Shown piece after piece: positions 34,912 through 44,664 of a stretch of DNA of 64,000 nt; the stretch's first letter is position 1; the number at the start of each line of letters is the position of its first letter. The notes under the pieces are model-generated. The model was not told the DNA's origin and did not search any database. It was given only the letters and a program-made list of their open reading frames with translations. A program made the position numbers and the translations under genes. Source of the stretch: UBA2834 sp963623365 (GTDB lineage: Bacteria > Patescibacteriota > Saccharimonadia > Saccharimonadales > Saccharimonadaceae); assembly GCA_963623365.1 (NCBI GenBank), contig CAVFJY010000001.1, forward strand, positions 1-64,000, written 5' to 3'.

Positions 34912-37545
34912 TTATCTTCGAGTCGTAATTGCCTTGGCAATGGCTTTATATAATTCCATCAAAACTAGAATAATCAGGGCAGTACCGAGCAGACCGAGCA
35001 TTTGGAGCGGCGGAATTGAGACGGTTTGCAGAAGTTCAGATAGCGCCGACACTTCCATGACGACAATCTGCAAGATGATTGTGCCGAGAATACCAAACAA
35101 CAAAATCGGGTTTCGACGTAGCGGCACACTGAAAGCAGAACGGCGTTCGCTGCGACAGTTGAAGACGTGGACATTCTGGATGAAGACCATCAAACACATC
35201 GTATAGCCGCGCGCAACAGCAACATCCATCTGGAAGACATCAATAAAGAGGTACCAAGCGGCGAAGACAACGGCGGCAATAATTAAGCCCGATACGATAA
35301 TCTCGCGCAAAAGGGCGGCGTCGAAAATGGACTCTTTCGGATTGCGCGGTTTTTCGCGCAAAATACCCTGCTCGGCGCGCTCGAAAGACATGGCGAAATC
35401 TTGAATGCCATCCGTTACGACATTGAGCCAAAGTAACTGCACGGCAATGAGCGGCATCGGCATATCGCAAAGAATTGCGAGACAGAAAAAGGCCGCCTCG
35501 GCGAGACCGCAAGAGATTAAGAAGAAAATAATCTTACGAATGTTAGCATAGGCAACTCTACCCTCTTTGACGCCCGCAACGATGGATTTAAAATTATCGT
35601 CGACGATAATCATATCTGCCGTCTCGCGAGCAATATCCGTGCCTGAGCCCATAGCAACGCCAATATTGGCAGCCTTGAGTGCTGGCGCATCATTTACGCC
35701 ATCGCCCGTCACGGCCACGAATTCACCTTGGCGTTTCAGAGAATTAACAATATGTAGCTTCTGCAAAGGCGTCACACGCGCAAAGACAAGTTTTTCAGAC
35801 ACGAATTTATCAAAATGCGCCTTACCCTCTTTATAAGCCTCTTCGACGGCGTCACTAGTGGCCACCTGCGTATAATCGGTGACAAGCTTCAAATCCTTAG
35901 CAATAGAGAATGCCGTGAGCGGATGGTCGCCCGTAATCATCAAAACCTTGATGCCCGCTTCATGACATTCGCGAATTGACGCAACGGCCTCTTTGCGGAT
36001 AGGGTCAATGAAGCCAACCATGCCCGCAAAATCGAGTCGCTGAATATCTTTCTCGGAATAACTGCTCTTTGTTGCAATCTTGCCATTTGCAAGCGCAATC
36101 ACACGATAGCCATCACGGGCAAGCTTTTCATTCTGAAGATCGAGCTTGAGAAAATCGTCGGCGCTACTATCGGTAAAACGCACCGAGCTACAGAATTTTT
36201 TCACAACTTCAAGCGAACCCTTAACGGTACAATAAGTTTCGCCATTTTGTTCATAAAACACTGCGGAATATTTATTCTCGGATTCATAAGGAATGCGGTC
36301 AATAATTTTAATCTGCTGAGTTTTAACACCGAGTTTTTTGGCGAGAATGAGAAAAGCAATGTCGATTGAGTCGCCAGTCGGCTGGTCGTGCTCAATACTG
36401 GCTTCATTATTGAGTGCGCCATAGAGACCAATATCGGCGGCATACGCAAGCGTTGGACCACTAACTTTGCCGCTGGCGTCGAAACCGGTGCCAGAAACTT
36501 GATATTCCTGACCATTCGGAAGCAAAATACGTTTAGCGGTTTGCTGATTGACGGTAAGTGTGCCAGTTTTGTCGGAAGCAATCACCGTACAGCTACCCAG
36601 CGATTCAGCAGCTTTAAGCTTGCGTACAATCACATTTTTCTTAGCCATGCGATTGGAAGCAATTGTTAGCGCCATCGTGAGCGCGAGCGGCAAGCCCTCT
36701 GGCATCGCCGAAACAGCAAAAGCAATCACCGTCACGAAAATTTCGTTATATGGCACTTGCTTAACAATTAACAATACGGCAATTAAGACCGCAATCGAGA
36801 CGACCAAGATACTAATTTGCTTAGATAATTTTTCGACGCGAATAGTGAGCGGTGATTTTTCTTCGTTGGTATTAGCGAGACTGTCGGCGATTTTGCCAAG
36901 CTCCGTATCGAGCGCAATACTCACAACCAATGCCTGCGCGCGCCCAGATACAACGGTTGTACCGGAAAAGACCATGTTAGCCTGGTCGCCAATCGCAAGT
37001 TTTTCTTTATGGATAGCATGCGAATTCTTAGCGACTTGGACGCTTTCGCCCGTCAGAATTGACTCATCAACGGTGAAATTACGCGCTTCCAGCACGCGCA
37101 TATCGGCAGAGATTTTATCGCCCGATTCAAGCAAAACCACATCACCGAGTGTCAATTCTTCGGCGGCAATCGTCTGGACCTCGCCATCACGCAAAACCTT
37201 AGCTTTAACAGTAACGAGACTAGCCAATGCTTCGGCGGTGTGATTGGCCTTATTCTCCTGATAGGTACCCATAATGGCATCAACTAAAATAATCCCCGCA
37301 ATCACGAGCGCATCAACAATTTCGCCAACAATCACAGAGGCAGCAATCGCAGCAACCAGCAACAAAACCATCGGATCAATGAATTCATGCAAAAAAATCT
37401 TGAGAATACTATCGGCTTTCTTTTTTGGCAAAATATTTTTACCGTATTTCTGTTGGCGCACCTGCGCCGCTTTTGTGCTTAAACCGCGCTCGTCAGTTTT
37501 GAGCTCAGCGAAAATATCCGAAATCTTTTTGTTATAGAAAGCCAT
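34912..37545 (-). CDS. Cation-translocating P-type ATPase (P2A, Ca2+-ATPase-like)
   Basis: 877 residues with the full P2-type layout: N-terminal cation ATPase domain, A domain DESILTGESVQV, M4 motif SAMPEGLPLALTMAL, phosphorylation site DKTGTLT, N domain, TGDGVNDAPALK hinge, and six C-terminal helices. The M4 PEGLP motif fits SERCA/PMCA-like Ca2+ pumps; other cations are possible. I start at 37545 (MAFYNKKISDIFAEL), because an extension to 37599 would run into the divergent ATPase gene. The two pump genes face away from each other with only 27 bases between starts, so their promoters overlap. Confidence 0.92.
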   Translation of the reverse strand: MAFYNKKISDIFAELKTDERGLSTKAAQVRQQKYGKNILPKKKADSILKIFLHEFIDPMVLLLVAAIAASVIVGEIVDALVIAGIILVDAIMGTYQENKANHTAEALASLVTVKAKVLRDGEVQTIAAEELTLGDVVLLESGDKISADMRVLEARNFTVDESILTGESVQVAKNSHAIHKEKLAIGDQANMVFSGTTVVSGRAQALVVSIALDTELGKIADSLANTNEEKSPLTIRVEKLSKQISILVVSIAVLIAVLLIVKQVPYNEIFVTVIAFAVSAMPEGLPLALTMALTIASNRMAKKNVIVRKLKAAESLGSCTVIASDKTGTLTVNQQTAKRILLPNGQEYQVSGTGFDASGKVSGPTLAYAADIGLYGALNNEASIEHDQPTGDSIDIAFLILAKKLGVKTQQIKIIDRIPYESENKYSAVFYEQNGETYCTVKGSLEVVKKFCSSVRFTDSSADDFLKLDLQNEKLARDGYRVIALANGKIATKSSYSEKDIQRLDFAGMVGFIDPIRKEAVASIRECHEAGIKVLMITGDHPLTAFSIAKDLKLVTDYTQVATSDAVEEAYKEGKAHFDKFVSEKLVFARVTPLQKLHIVNSLKRQGEFVAVTGDGVNDAPALKAANIGVAMGSGTDIARETADMIIVDDNFKSIVAGVKEGRVAYANIRKIIFFLISCGLAEAAFFCLAILCDMPMPLIAVQLLWLNVVTDGIQDFAMSFERAEQGILREKPRNPKESIFDAALLREIIVSGLIIAAVVFAAWYLFIDVFQMDVAVARGYTMCLMVFIQNVHVFNCRSERRSAFSVPLRRNPILLFGILGTIILQIVVMEVSALSELLQTVSIPPLQMLGLLGTALIILVLMELYKAIAKAITTRR

Positions 37546-37572
37546 AATAATTTTTATTATATAATAGAAACA

Positions 37573-40014
37573 ATGGATCCCGAAAAACACGAGAAACATT
37601 TCATAGATGTTGACCCAGAGACAGGGCTAAGCAAAGAGCAAGTCGTCGCCATGAAGCGAGCGGGCTTAATTAATCGCGACGTTAAGCCACCGAGCAAGAC
37701 TGTTAAAGAAATTGTCTATAGTAACGTTTTTACATATTTCAACTTCGTATTTTTGATTTTGGCAATTATTTTGATTTCGGTAAATTCATGGCGTGATATT
37801 ACCTTTTTGCCAATTATTATCGCAAATACGTTGATTGGGATTTTTCAGGAAATTCGGGCAAAAGCAATTTTGGATGAACTAACAATCCTAAATGCGCCAA
37901 CGGCAACAGTGATTCGCGATGGCGTCGAACATGTAATCCCGGCCGAAAAACTGGTTAAAAACGATGTCGTAGTCTTTAAGGCAGGTAATCAAATTCCGGC
38001 TGATGCGGTCGTGCTAACAGGCGAAGTAAATGCAAATGAATCACTCTTGACGGGCGAAGCGGCAGAAATCCACAAAACCAAGGATTCAGAATTGATGTCG
38101 GGCAGCTTTATCGTGTCGGGCGAATGTCGCGCACAGTTAACGAAAGTTGGCGAAGAATCTTATATTTCACAACTCACGCTAGAGGCAAAGAAATTAAAAA
38201 CAAAAGAGCAGTCCGAGATTATCCGCTCACTTAATACCATCGTGGCGATTGCGGGCGTGATTATCATTCCTTTTGGCGCGACGCTATTTTGCCAAAGTTA
38301 TTTCGGCAATGAATTGCCGCTTAAAGACAGCGTACAATCGGCAGTTGCGTCGATTGTGGGTATGATTCCGGAAGGTCTGTTCTTACTGTCGTCAATTGCA
38401 CTGGCAGTCAGCTCAATGCGGCTAGCGAAGAATAAAGTGCTGTTGCACAATATGAAAAGCATCGAGACTTTGGCGCGCGTCAATGTGCTCTGCGTTGATA
38501 AGACAGGGACAATTACAGAAAATACAATGTCGGTGTATGATTTTCTGCCCGTGAGTGGCGCCAAAATCAAGAAGGCTCAGCTGGAAGAAGATTTAAGTAA
38601 TTTTAGCCGCGCTCAAGCTGCCGACAATGTCACCATGACGGCGATGAAGAATTATTTCATTAAAGTTAGCGACCGTGAAGTTGAATCGGTGTCAGGTTTT
38701 TCGTCGGAACATAAATATAGTGGCGTGAACTTTGCGGATGGCGAGAGTTATGTGCTAGGCGCGCCGGAATTCGTACTACGCGATACCTATGAAAAATACC
38801 AAGCCGAAATCGAGGAGCAGAGCGAAAAGGGTTACCGCGTGTTGGTATTCGGTAAATACGCCAGCAAACTCAAAGGCGGCAAGCTGCGCGAAAAAGTTAC
38901 GGCACTAGGTTTAGTTTTACTGGCGAATCCGGTGCGCGAAAATGCGGCCGAGACTTTCAAATTCTTCGCCGACCAAGGCGTAGAGATTAAGGTAATTTCG
39001 GGCGATAATCCCGTAACCGTGTCGGAAGTGGCAAAAATTGCAAAAATTAACGGTGCAGAAAAATATGTCGACGCATCAACGCTCGACACAGATGAATTAA
39101 TTGCCGATGCGATGCGCCGCTATACGGTGTTTGGCCGAGTGACGCCGGAGCAAAAGCGCAAATTCGTCAAAGCATTGCAGGCAGATAAGAAAACCGTTGC
39201 GATGACGGGCGACGGCGTGAATGATATTTTGGCCTTGCGCGATGCGGACTGTTCGGTAGCGATGGCGAGCGGTTCGGATGCGGCCGTACAAGCGGCGCAA
39301 GTGGTGTTACTCGAGTCGGATTTTGCACGAATGCCGGAAGTAGTTGCGGAGGGGCGCCGTGTTGTAAATAATCTCGAGCGCTCAGGTAGTCTTTTCTTAG
39401 TCAAGAACGTCTTCTCGGTGCTGACCTCTTTAATCGCAATTATTTTTGCGATTAAATATCCACTTGTGCCAGCGCAAATTTCGCTGATTTCTATGTTTAC
39501 GATTGGCATCCCTGGTTTCTTGCTCTCGCAAGCGCCGAATCATGATTTAATTAAAGGACATTTTGTAACAAATATCCTAAAGCGGGCGATTCCTGGGGGA
39601 CTGACAGATACGGTAGTCGTGGCGCTAATGGTGCTACTTGGAAATATTTTTGGGATTGATGAGGCGGATATCTCGACAGCCTGCACGATCTTTATCGCGA
39701 TTATTGGTATGATTATGGTTAATCGCTCGGCGCGGCCAATCGATTGGTATAAGAAAATCGTGATTGGACTTTGTATTGTGGGACTATTTCTCTGCTACGC
39801 CTTCTTGCCAAAGCTATTCGACATGACACGAATGGATATTCAGACAGTTATTATCGGCGCAGCAATCATTGCTTTAATCAAGCCAATCTTTGATAAAATG
39901 GTGCAATTTACGGAATGGCTCTGGCTGATGGGCGAAAAATTCATCAAAGATGCTAAAACATACATCGAAGAAAACAAAATCGAAATCGTTAACCCGTTCG
40001 AAAAGGCGGACTAA
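37573..40014 (+). CDS. P-type ATPase, CtpE-like
   Basis: 813 residues. A domain NANESLLTGEAAEI, M4 motif VGMIPEGLFLLSSIAL, phosphorylation site DKTGTITEN, MTGDGVNDILAL hinge and C-terminal helices are all present. The N domain is short. The PEGL-F M4 motif and overall form resemble the CtpE group, one member of which is reported as a mycobacterial calcium transporter; substrate here is inferred. Start is fixed by TATAAT 37560-37565 seven bases upstream. It shares a 27-base intergenic region with the other P-type ATPase. Two small genes follow in the same operon. Confidence 0.88.
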   Translation: MDPEKHEKHFIDVDPETGLSKEQVVAMKRAGLINRDVKPPSKTVKEIVYSNVFTYFNFVFLILAIILISVNSWRDITFLPIIIANTLIGIFQEIRAKAILDELTILNAPTATVIRDGVEHVIPAEKLVKNDVVVFKAGNQIPADAVVLTGEVNANESLLTGEAAEIHKTKDSELMSGSFIVSGECRAQLTKVGEESYISQLTLEAKKLKTKEQSEIIRSLNTIVAIAGVIIIPFGATLFCQSYFGNELPLKDSVQSAVASIVGMIPEGLFLLSSIALAVSSMRLAKNKVLLHNMKSIETLARVNVLCVDKTGTITENTMSVYDFLPVSGAKIKKAQLEEDLSNFSRAQAADNVTMTAMKNYFIKVSDREVESVSGFSSEHKYSGVNFADGESYVLGAPEFVLRDTYEKYQAEIEEQSEKGYRVLVFGKYASKLKGGKLREKVTALGLVLLANPVRENAAETFKFFADQGVEIKVISGDNPVTVSEVAKIAKINGAEKYVDASTLDTDELIADAMRRYTVFGRVTPEQKRKFVKALQADKKTVAMTGDGVNDILALRDADCSVAMASGSDAAVQAAQVVLLESDFARMPEVVAEGRRVVNNLERSGSLFLVKNVFSVLTSLIAIIFAIKYPLVPAQISLISMFTIGIPGFLLSQAPNHDLIKGHFVTNILKRAIPGGLTDTVVVALMVLLGNIFGIDEADISTACTIFIAIIGMIMVNRSARPIDWYKKIVIGLCIVGLFLCYAFLPKLFDMTRMDIQTVIIGAAIIALIKPIFDKMVQFTEWLWLMGEKFIKDAKTYIEENKIEIVNPFEKAD

Positions 40015-40025
40015 AAGGAGGCAAG

Positions 40026-40640
40026 ATGGACGATTTTAATAACAACAACGCGGGCAATTATTTTAGCGAGCCGGTGCAATTGCGCAAAGACGTGACCAAT
40101 CTTGGCTGGACATTAGTGCCTGAAGCACTCGGCAAAGTTCTGTTCGAGGAAATGCGCGGGCATGATAGTCGTGATTATATCGTCTTTATTGAAGTCGTTG
40201 GCGATGGGGGACGAATTTTGGATTATAAAGACGTGGGTAAGAACGAAGAACAAGCGATTGCGGCGCAAAAAGCGGCGGAATTGCGCGATGCAGTAGTTGC
40301 AAATGCACCAAAAGAACAACTAAATCCGTCAGATATCCGTATTTTCCGCGACGGCAAGGCAATTAGCGCGGTCTATATTCAGGGCGCAAATAGCATTTTG
40401 GCGGTCGGCTATCATGATACTTCGGGCAGCCCGAAGGGCATTATGATGTGTGCATTGCAGCTTTATGCTTTTGCTCAATTGAATTTTGAACGCGACAAGA
40501 CATTGTTTATTAATACCTTCGATTATCTGCCTTTCCGTCCAGATATAGGTTTGGATTTTTCTTTTTATCGACTAGCCGATGATTTAATCGAAGAGATTTT
40601 GGAGCAAGAAGAAAATGGCAACTCAGAACAAGCAGCCTAA
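40026..40640 (+). CDS. Hypothetical 204-residue acidic protein
   Basis: Soluble acidic protein, start MDDFNNNNAGNYFSEP, with regions resembling an alpha/beta domain (SRDYIVFIEVVGDGGRILDY; DIRIFRDGKAISAVYIQG; GIMMCALQLYAFAQLNFERD). No family recognised. AAAGGAGG precedes the ATG, 11 bases after the ATPase stop, so it belongs to the ATPase operon. It overlaps the following small membrane gene by 26 bases. Could be an accessory or regulator of the pump, by location only. Confidence 0.7.
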   Translation: MDDFNNNNAGNYFSEPVQLRKDVTNLGWTLVPEALGKVLFEEMRGHDSRDYIVFIEVVGDGGRILDYKDVGKNEEQAIAAQKAAELRDAVVANAPKEQLNPSDIRIFRDGKAISAVYIQGANSILAVGYHDTSGSPKGIMMCALQLYAFAQLNFERDKTLFINTFDYLPFRPDIGLDFSFYRLADDLIEEILEQEENGNSEQAA

Positions 40641-40887
40641 GACGTTGCGGAAAAAGTTGGCGCAGACGAGCTATCGCATCGTAATCGTGGTTAGCTCGGT
40701 AATTATGTTGCTCGTGATTGCTTTTATCGTAATCGCTAATACAATTATTATCTATAACGATTGCGATTCGTCCTGTCGCTGGGACGCGATCGAAAGTGGC
40801 GAACCGATGGCTTGCGCGTTGGTATGCGAACCGAGCTATCAGACTTTATGGGAAAAGATTACGGGGCAACGGCCACATTTTGACTAA
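40615..40887 (+). CDS. Small single-helix membrane protein
   Basis: 90 residues: basic N-terminus (KTLRKKLAQ), one helix (about 22-46, IVIVVSSVIMLLVIAFIVIA), then a short extracytoplasmic tail with four cysteines (C50, C54, C67, C71) that could form two disulfides. No family. Overlaps the upstream gene by 26 bases and ends one base before the 83-bp repeat array. Last gene of the ATPase operon. Confidence 0.65.
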   Translation: MATQNKQPKTLRKKLAQTSYRIVIVVSSVIMLLVIAFIVIANTIIIYNDCDSSCRWDAIESGEPMACALVCEPSYQTLWEKITGQRPHFD

Positions 40888-41112
40888 TTTGTATAATGCT
40901 CACAGGGCTAACGCGCCTGTTCGTTATACAAACAAACATGAATTTGTCCACACCGTTAGTGCGACAGAGGTTTGTATAATGCTCACAGGGCTAACGCGCC
41001 TGTTCGTTATACAAACAAACATGAATTTGTCCACACCGTTAGTGCGACAGAGGTTTGTATAATGCTCACAGGGCTAACGCGCCTGTTCGTTATACAAACA
41101 AACATGAATTTG
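40888..41112. repeat. 83-bp tandem repeat, 2.7 copies, each with a large hairpin
   Basis: Copies begin at 40888, 40971 and 41054 (exact 83-base period); the third ends after 59 bases at 41112. Copies appear identical. Each contains a perfect inverted pair TTTGTATAA ... TTATACAAA enclosing a second pair ACAGG ... CCTGT. A further pair, CTAACG ... CGTTAG, joins the hairpin loop to the downstream part of the unit. The decamer TTTGTATAAT recurs a fourth time at 41180-41189, at the 3' end of the 5S gene. The array lies between the ATPase operon and the terminator of the 23S-5S operon. Short frames through it are artefacts. Confidence 0.9.
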
Positions 41113-41131
41113 CGTTGCCGCTCATTCATAA

Positions 41132-41159
41132 CTTTTTGCTAGCTGACGCTAACAAAAAG
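41132..41159. other. 28-nt hairpin between repeat array and rRNA terminator
   Basis: CTTTTTG-C-TAGC-TGAC-GCTA-A-CAAAAAG forms an almost perfect stem (arms 41132-41138/41153-41159 and 41140-41143/41148-41151). It abuts the rRNA operon terminator, sharing its last G. It could act as a backup structure for rRNA termination or be a relic of the neighbouring repeat array. Seen directly; function unknown. Confidence 0.6.
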
Positions 41160-41176
41160 CCACCCGTTGGGGTGGC
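41153..41176 (-). terminator. Intrinsic terminator of the 23S-5S rRNA operon
   Basis: On the minus strand, GCCACCC-CAAC-GGGTGGC (41159-41176) is followed by TTTTTG. It lies 12 bases past the 3' end of 5S rRNA, the expected place. Confidence 0.85.
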
Positions 41177-41188
41177 TTGTTTGTATAA

Positions 41189-41296
41189 TTCGGCATCTTG
41201 CTAGTTTCCCGCAGAGCAGTATAATCGCCGCTACCAGGCTTGACTTCTGTGTTCGGGATGAGAACAGGTATTTCCCTGGCGCTATGGACACCGAGA
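41189..41296 (-). rRNA. rrf: 5S ribosomal RNA
   Basis: On the minus strand the sequence runs from CTCGGTGTCCATAGCGCCAG through CCCGAACACAGAAG and GGTAGCGGCGATTATACTGC to GATGCCGAAT. CGG(T) at the 5' end pairs with (G)CCG at the 3' end. About 108 nt; ends are estimated to within a few bases. It follows 23S by about 165 bases, in the same transcript. The 3' end merges into ATTATACAAAC, an 11-mer shared with the upstream repeat units. Confidence 0.93.
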
Positions 41297-41460
41297 AAAG
41301 ACACTAAGGGCGAACCGAAAATCCGATGGTTCTGTTTTAGTATCTTATCTCGATGTAAGATGCAATGAAATTTTAATTGACTTGGTGATTAAACACCAAT
41401 TACTAGCTAAGTCTACTCTACTTACTGCAATTATGCAAGCATAAAAACAATAAGTAGAAA
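41297..41460 (-). other. 23S-5S internal transcribed spacer
   Basis: No tRNA or ORF. It contains a possible small hairpin (GAACC/GGTTC near 41313-41334) and the 3' arm of the 23S processing stem at 41397-41413 (CAATTACTAGCTAAGTC on the plus strand), which is complementary, with one G-U pair, to the arm at 44648-44664. Confidence 0.75.
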
Positions 41461-41742
41461 CATAAAAAGGCAATGCCTCTATTAGTACGCTTCGGCTCCA
41501 TATGTTGCCATACTTCCACCTTGCGCCTATCGACCAGATCATCTTTCTGGGAGGTCATAGGGAATTCTTATCTTGGAGTCAGTTTCGCGCTTAATATGCT
41601 TTCAGCGCTTATCTATTCCGAACATAGCTACTCGGCATTGCAGCAGGTGGCCACAACCGATACACTAGAGATTCGTTCACCTCGGTCCTCTCGTACTAGA
41701 GGCAAATCTCCTCAAAATTCCTAACGATCATGCCGGATATAA

Positions 41743-41790
<48 letters not shown>

Positions 41791-41827
41791 CCGGCGAACA
41801 GCCGGACCCTTGGAAGGTGCTCCCCCT

Positions 41828-41863
<36 letters not shown>

Positions 41864-43868
41864 GCGCCGTCTATGTGAACTATTGGGCGCGATCAGCCTG
41901 TTATCCCCAGGGTAACTTTTATCCGTGTGCGCTGTCTTTCCCACGTAAATTGAACCGAAGTTCTATACAGCGGGTCATTTGCTCCCACTTTCGTGTCTGT
42001 TTGGGTTGTAGCCCTCACAGTCAAGCTGGCTTTTGCGCATACACTATCACTACGATTTCCATCCGTAGTTAGCCAACCTTTGAACGCCTCCGCTACTCTT
42101 TAGGAGGCAACCGCCCCAGTTAAACTACCCGCCATGCACGGTCCGCTTGGCCGATCAGGTCAAGCGTGAGACTGTTAAAATACTCAGGGTGGTATTTCAC
42201 ATTTCGACTCCACAAATACTGGCGTATCTGCTTCAAAGTCTTCCACCTATTCTACACAAAATATCCCAACAATCAATGCAAAGTTGTAGTAAAGCTCCAT
42301 GGGGTCTTCTCGTCCTGGCATGATCAGACGGCATCTTTACCGCCAATGCACGTTCACCGAGGCCTTCGCCGAGACAGTGCCCACATGATTACTCCATTCG
42401 TGCGGGTCTGAACTTACCAGACAAGGAATTTCGCTACCTTAGGACGATCATAGTTATCGCCGCCGTTCATCGGGGCTTCAGTTCGAACCGTGAAGTTCTC
42501 CCCTTAACCTTCCGACACTGGGCAGGAGTCAGCCCCTATACATCCGCTTTCGCGTTAGCAGAGACCTGTGTTTTTGGTAAACAGTTCCGTGGGCTCTTTA
42601 GCTGCGGCCCGCTCGCGCTAAGCGCGATTGGACTACTAAAGAAGTGTTCTGTCTCAACAAAGAAAATTCGTAAACAATTGGTACAAATTAACTCGTTGAG
42701 TCACTCCTAAAGCAAATCTCGCTTACTGCGAGCGGGCAGTCCTTATTCCGAAGTTACGGACGCTTTTTTGCCGAGTTCCTTAACGAAGGTTCCCTCGTAG
42801 GTCTGAGTCTACTCGACTCGAGCACCGGTGTTGGTTTGCGGTACGGTAGGCAGCAGCCTAAGTTGATCAGCTTTTCTAGCCAGAGCCTGCCCCAGAATCG
42901 TCATCCCGTAGGATAACTTTCACTCAACTTAAGTTCCCTTAAGCCTTGGACGGATATATACCATGAATCCGCTCCGAGATGTTCTCCGTGAACTGTCAAC
43001 AACTACTACCTGTTCAGGAATATTAACCTGATATCCATCGCCTACGCTAATACGCCTCGGCTTAGGACCGACTAACCCAGGGACAATTACTGTGGCCCTG
43101 GAAACCTTGCTCTTACGACCGACGGGATTCTCACCCGTCTTAAGGTTACTGATTCCAGCATTCTCACTTGATACCGCTCCACCAGACTTTACAATCTGAC
43201 TTCACCGCAATATCAACGCTCCTCTACCACTGTTAAATAGACGAATCTATTTAACAATCCATGTCTTCGGTTTAACACTTGAGCCCCGTTACATTTTCCA
43301 CGCAAAATCTCTTGACTAGTGAGCTGTTACGCACTCTTTAAATGAATGGCTGCTTCTAAGCCAACATCCTAGCTGTTTAAGAAATCTCACTTTGTTTCCC
43401 ACTTAGTGTTAATTAGGGACCTTAGACGATGGTCTGGGCTGTTTCCCTTTTGAGCGACGAGCTTAGCCCCGCCGTTCTGACTGCCGTGATTACACATTCG
43501 GTATTCGTAGTTTGATAAGGATGGGTACCCTTGCGGGCCCCAGACCTTTTCAGAGCTCTACCCCCAAATGCTACTACACAACGCTAGCCCTAAAGCTATT
43601 TCGAGGAGAACCAGCTATCTCCGAGTTCGATTGGCATTTCACCGCTAACCACAAGTCATCCAAGCACTTTACTGCGTACCCTGGTTCGGTCCTCCACAGC
43701 GTGTTACCGCTGCTTCAACCTGCTCATGGTTAGGTCACCCGGTTTCGGGTCTAATCCTGCCGACTTGACGCCCTATTAAGGCTCGCTTTCACTGTGGCTC
43801 CATCATCTGACTTAGCCTCGCCGACAAAATTAACTCGCTGGATCGTTCTACAAAAAGCACGCCGTCAC

Positions 43869-43964
43869 GGAACGAACAAAACTCACGTCACCTATTACTA
43901 AACTGAATTATATAGAACCAAAGATTCTATATAATCAGATTGAGCCATGGGCTTTGTTCGTTCC
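43869..43964 (-). other. 23S rRNA expansion segment A
   Basis: A 96-nt insertion relative to E. coli closed by a perfect 12-bp stem (GGAACGAACAAA 43869-43880 with TTTGTTCGTTCC 43953-43964). Inside it is a second hairpin with a perfect 10-bp stem (TTATATAGAA 43908-43917 with TTCTATATAA 43925-43934). In E. coli this place holds a short loop. The pairing shows an RNA expansion helix rather than an intron. Confidence 0.8.
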
Positions 43965-44219
43965 GCTCCGACACCTTGTAGGCACTGAGTTTCAGGATCT
44001 ATTTCACTCCCCTCCCGGGGTTCTTTTCACCTTTCCATCACTGTACTAGTTCGCTATCGATCAATCAATATATTTAGCCTTGGCAGGTGGTCCTGCCGGA
44101 TTCAAACAGGGTTTCTCGTGCCCCGTCCTACTTGTGAAAACACATATAAGTTCTAATAGTTGTTTTCGCATACTGGGCTTTCACCATCTTTGGCGCGCCA
44201 TTCAAACGCTTCCGCTAAC

Positions 44220-44360
44220 AACTATGAATCTTATCCGCTCAGTTAACGCTGTCGGTTTTTATGCCGAACGGTCAAGCAAGCTTAACTGCTCAGCATAAAA
44301 ATTGTGTAAACACGCAACACCCCTAATAACTCTGGTCGTTAAACCGTAAGGTTATCTTGA
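44220..44360 (-). other. 23S rRNA expansion segment B
   Basis: Between two conserved blocks in domain I there are about 140 nt where E. coli has about 30. Internal pairing includes TTTTTATGC (44256-44264) with GCATAAAAA (44293-44301). Boundaries are approximate. Confidence 0.6.
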
Positions 44361-44647
44361 GGTTTAGACTATTCCAATTTCGCTCGCCACTACTTTCGGA
44401 ATCATTGGTTATTTTCTTTTCCTCAACCTACTAAGATGATTCAGTTCGGCTGGTACCCGTCTCATTACCCTATGTGTTCAGGTAACGGCAATACGACATG
44501 ACTCGTATTAGGTTTCCCTATTCGGAGATCCCCGGATTAAAGCTTGTTCTCAGCTACCCGAGGCTTATCGCAGAGTTCTACGTCCTTCATCGGTTGCAAA
44601 TGTCAAGGCATCCACTATCAGTGCCCTTATGTACCTTTTTATGCATT

Positions 44648-44664
44648 GACTTAACTAGTAATTG
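44648..44664 (-). other. 5' arm of the 23S processing stem
   Basis: Plus-strand GACTTAACTAGTAATTG is complementary to the stretch at 41397-41413 with a single G-U wobble, giving a 17-bp stem that brackets 23S alone. This is the usual arrangement for RNase III-type processing. Confidence 0.75.

Noticed and set aside
40796..41062. Short ORFs through the 83-bp repeats
   Set aside because: The frame depends on the repeat, gives repetitive peptides, has no Shine-Dalgarno and overlaps the small membrane gene.
40888..41112. CRISPR array
   Set aside because: The 83-base unit is duplicated in full, with no distinct spacers between short repeats, and there are no cas genes nearby.
43869..44360. Possible intron or intervening sequence in 23S rRNA
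   Set aside because: Both extra segments fold as extensions of local helices and contain no endonuclease ORF or intron core motifs, so expansion helices are the simpler reading.
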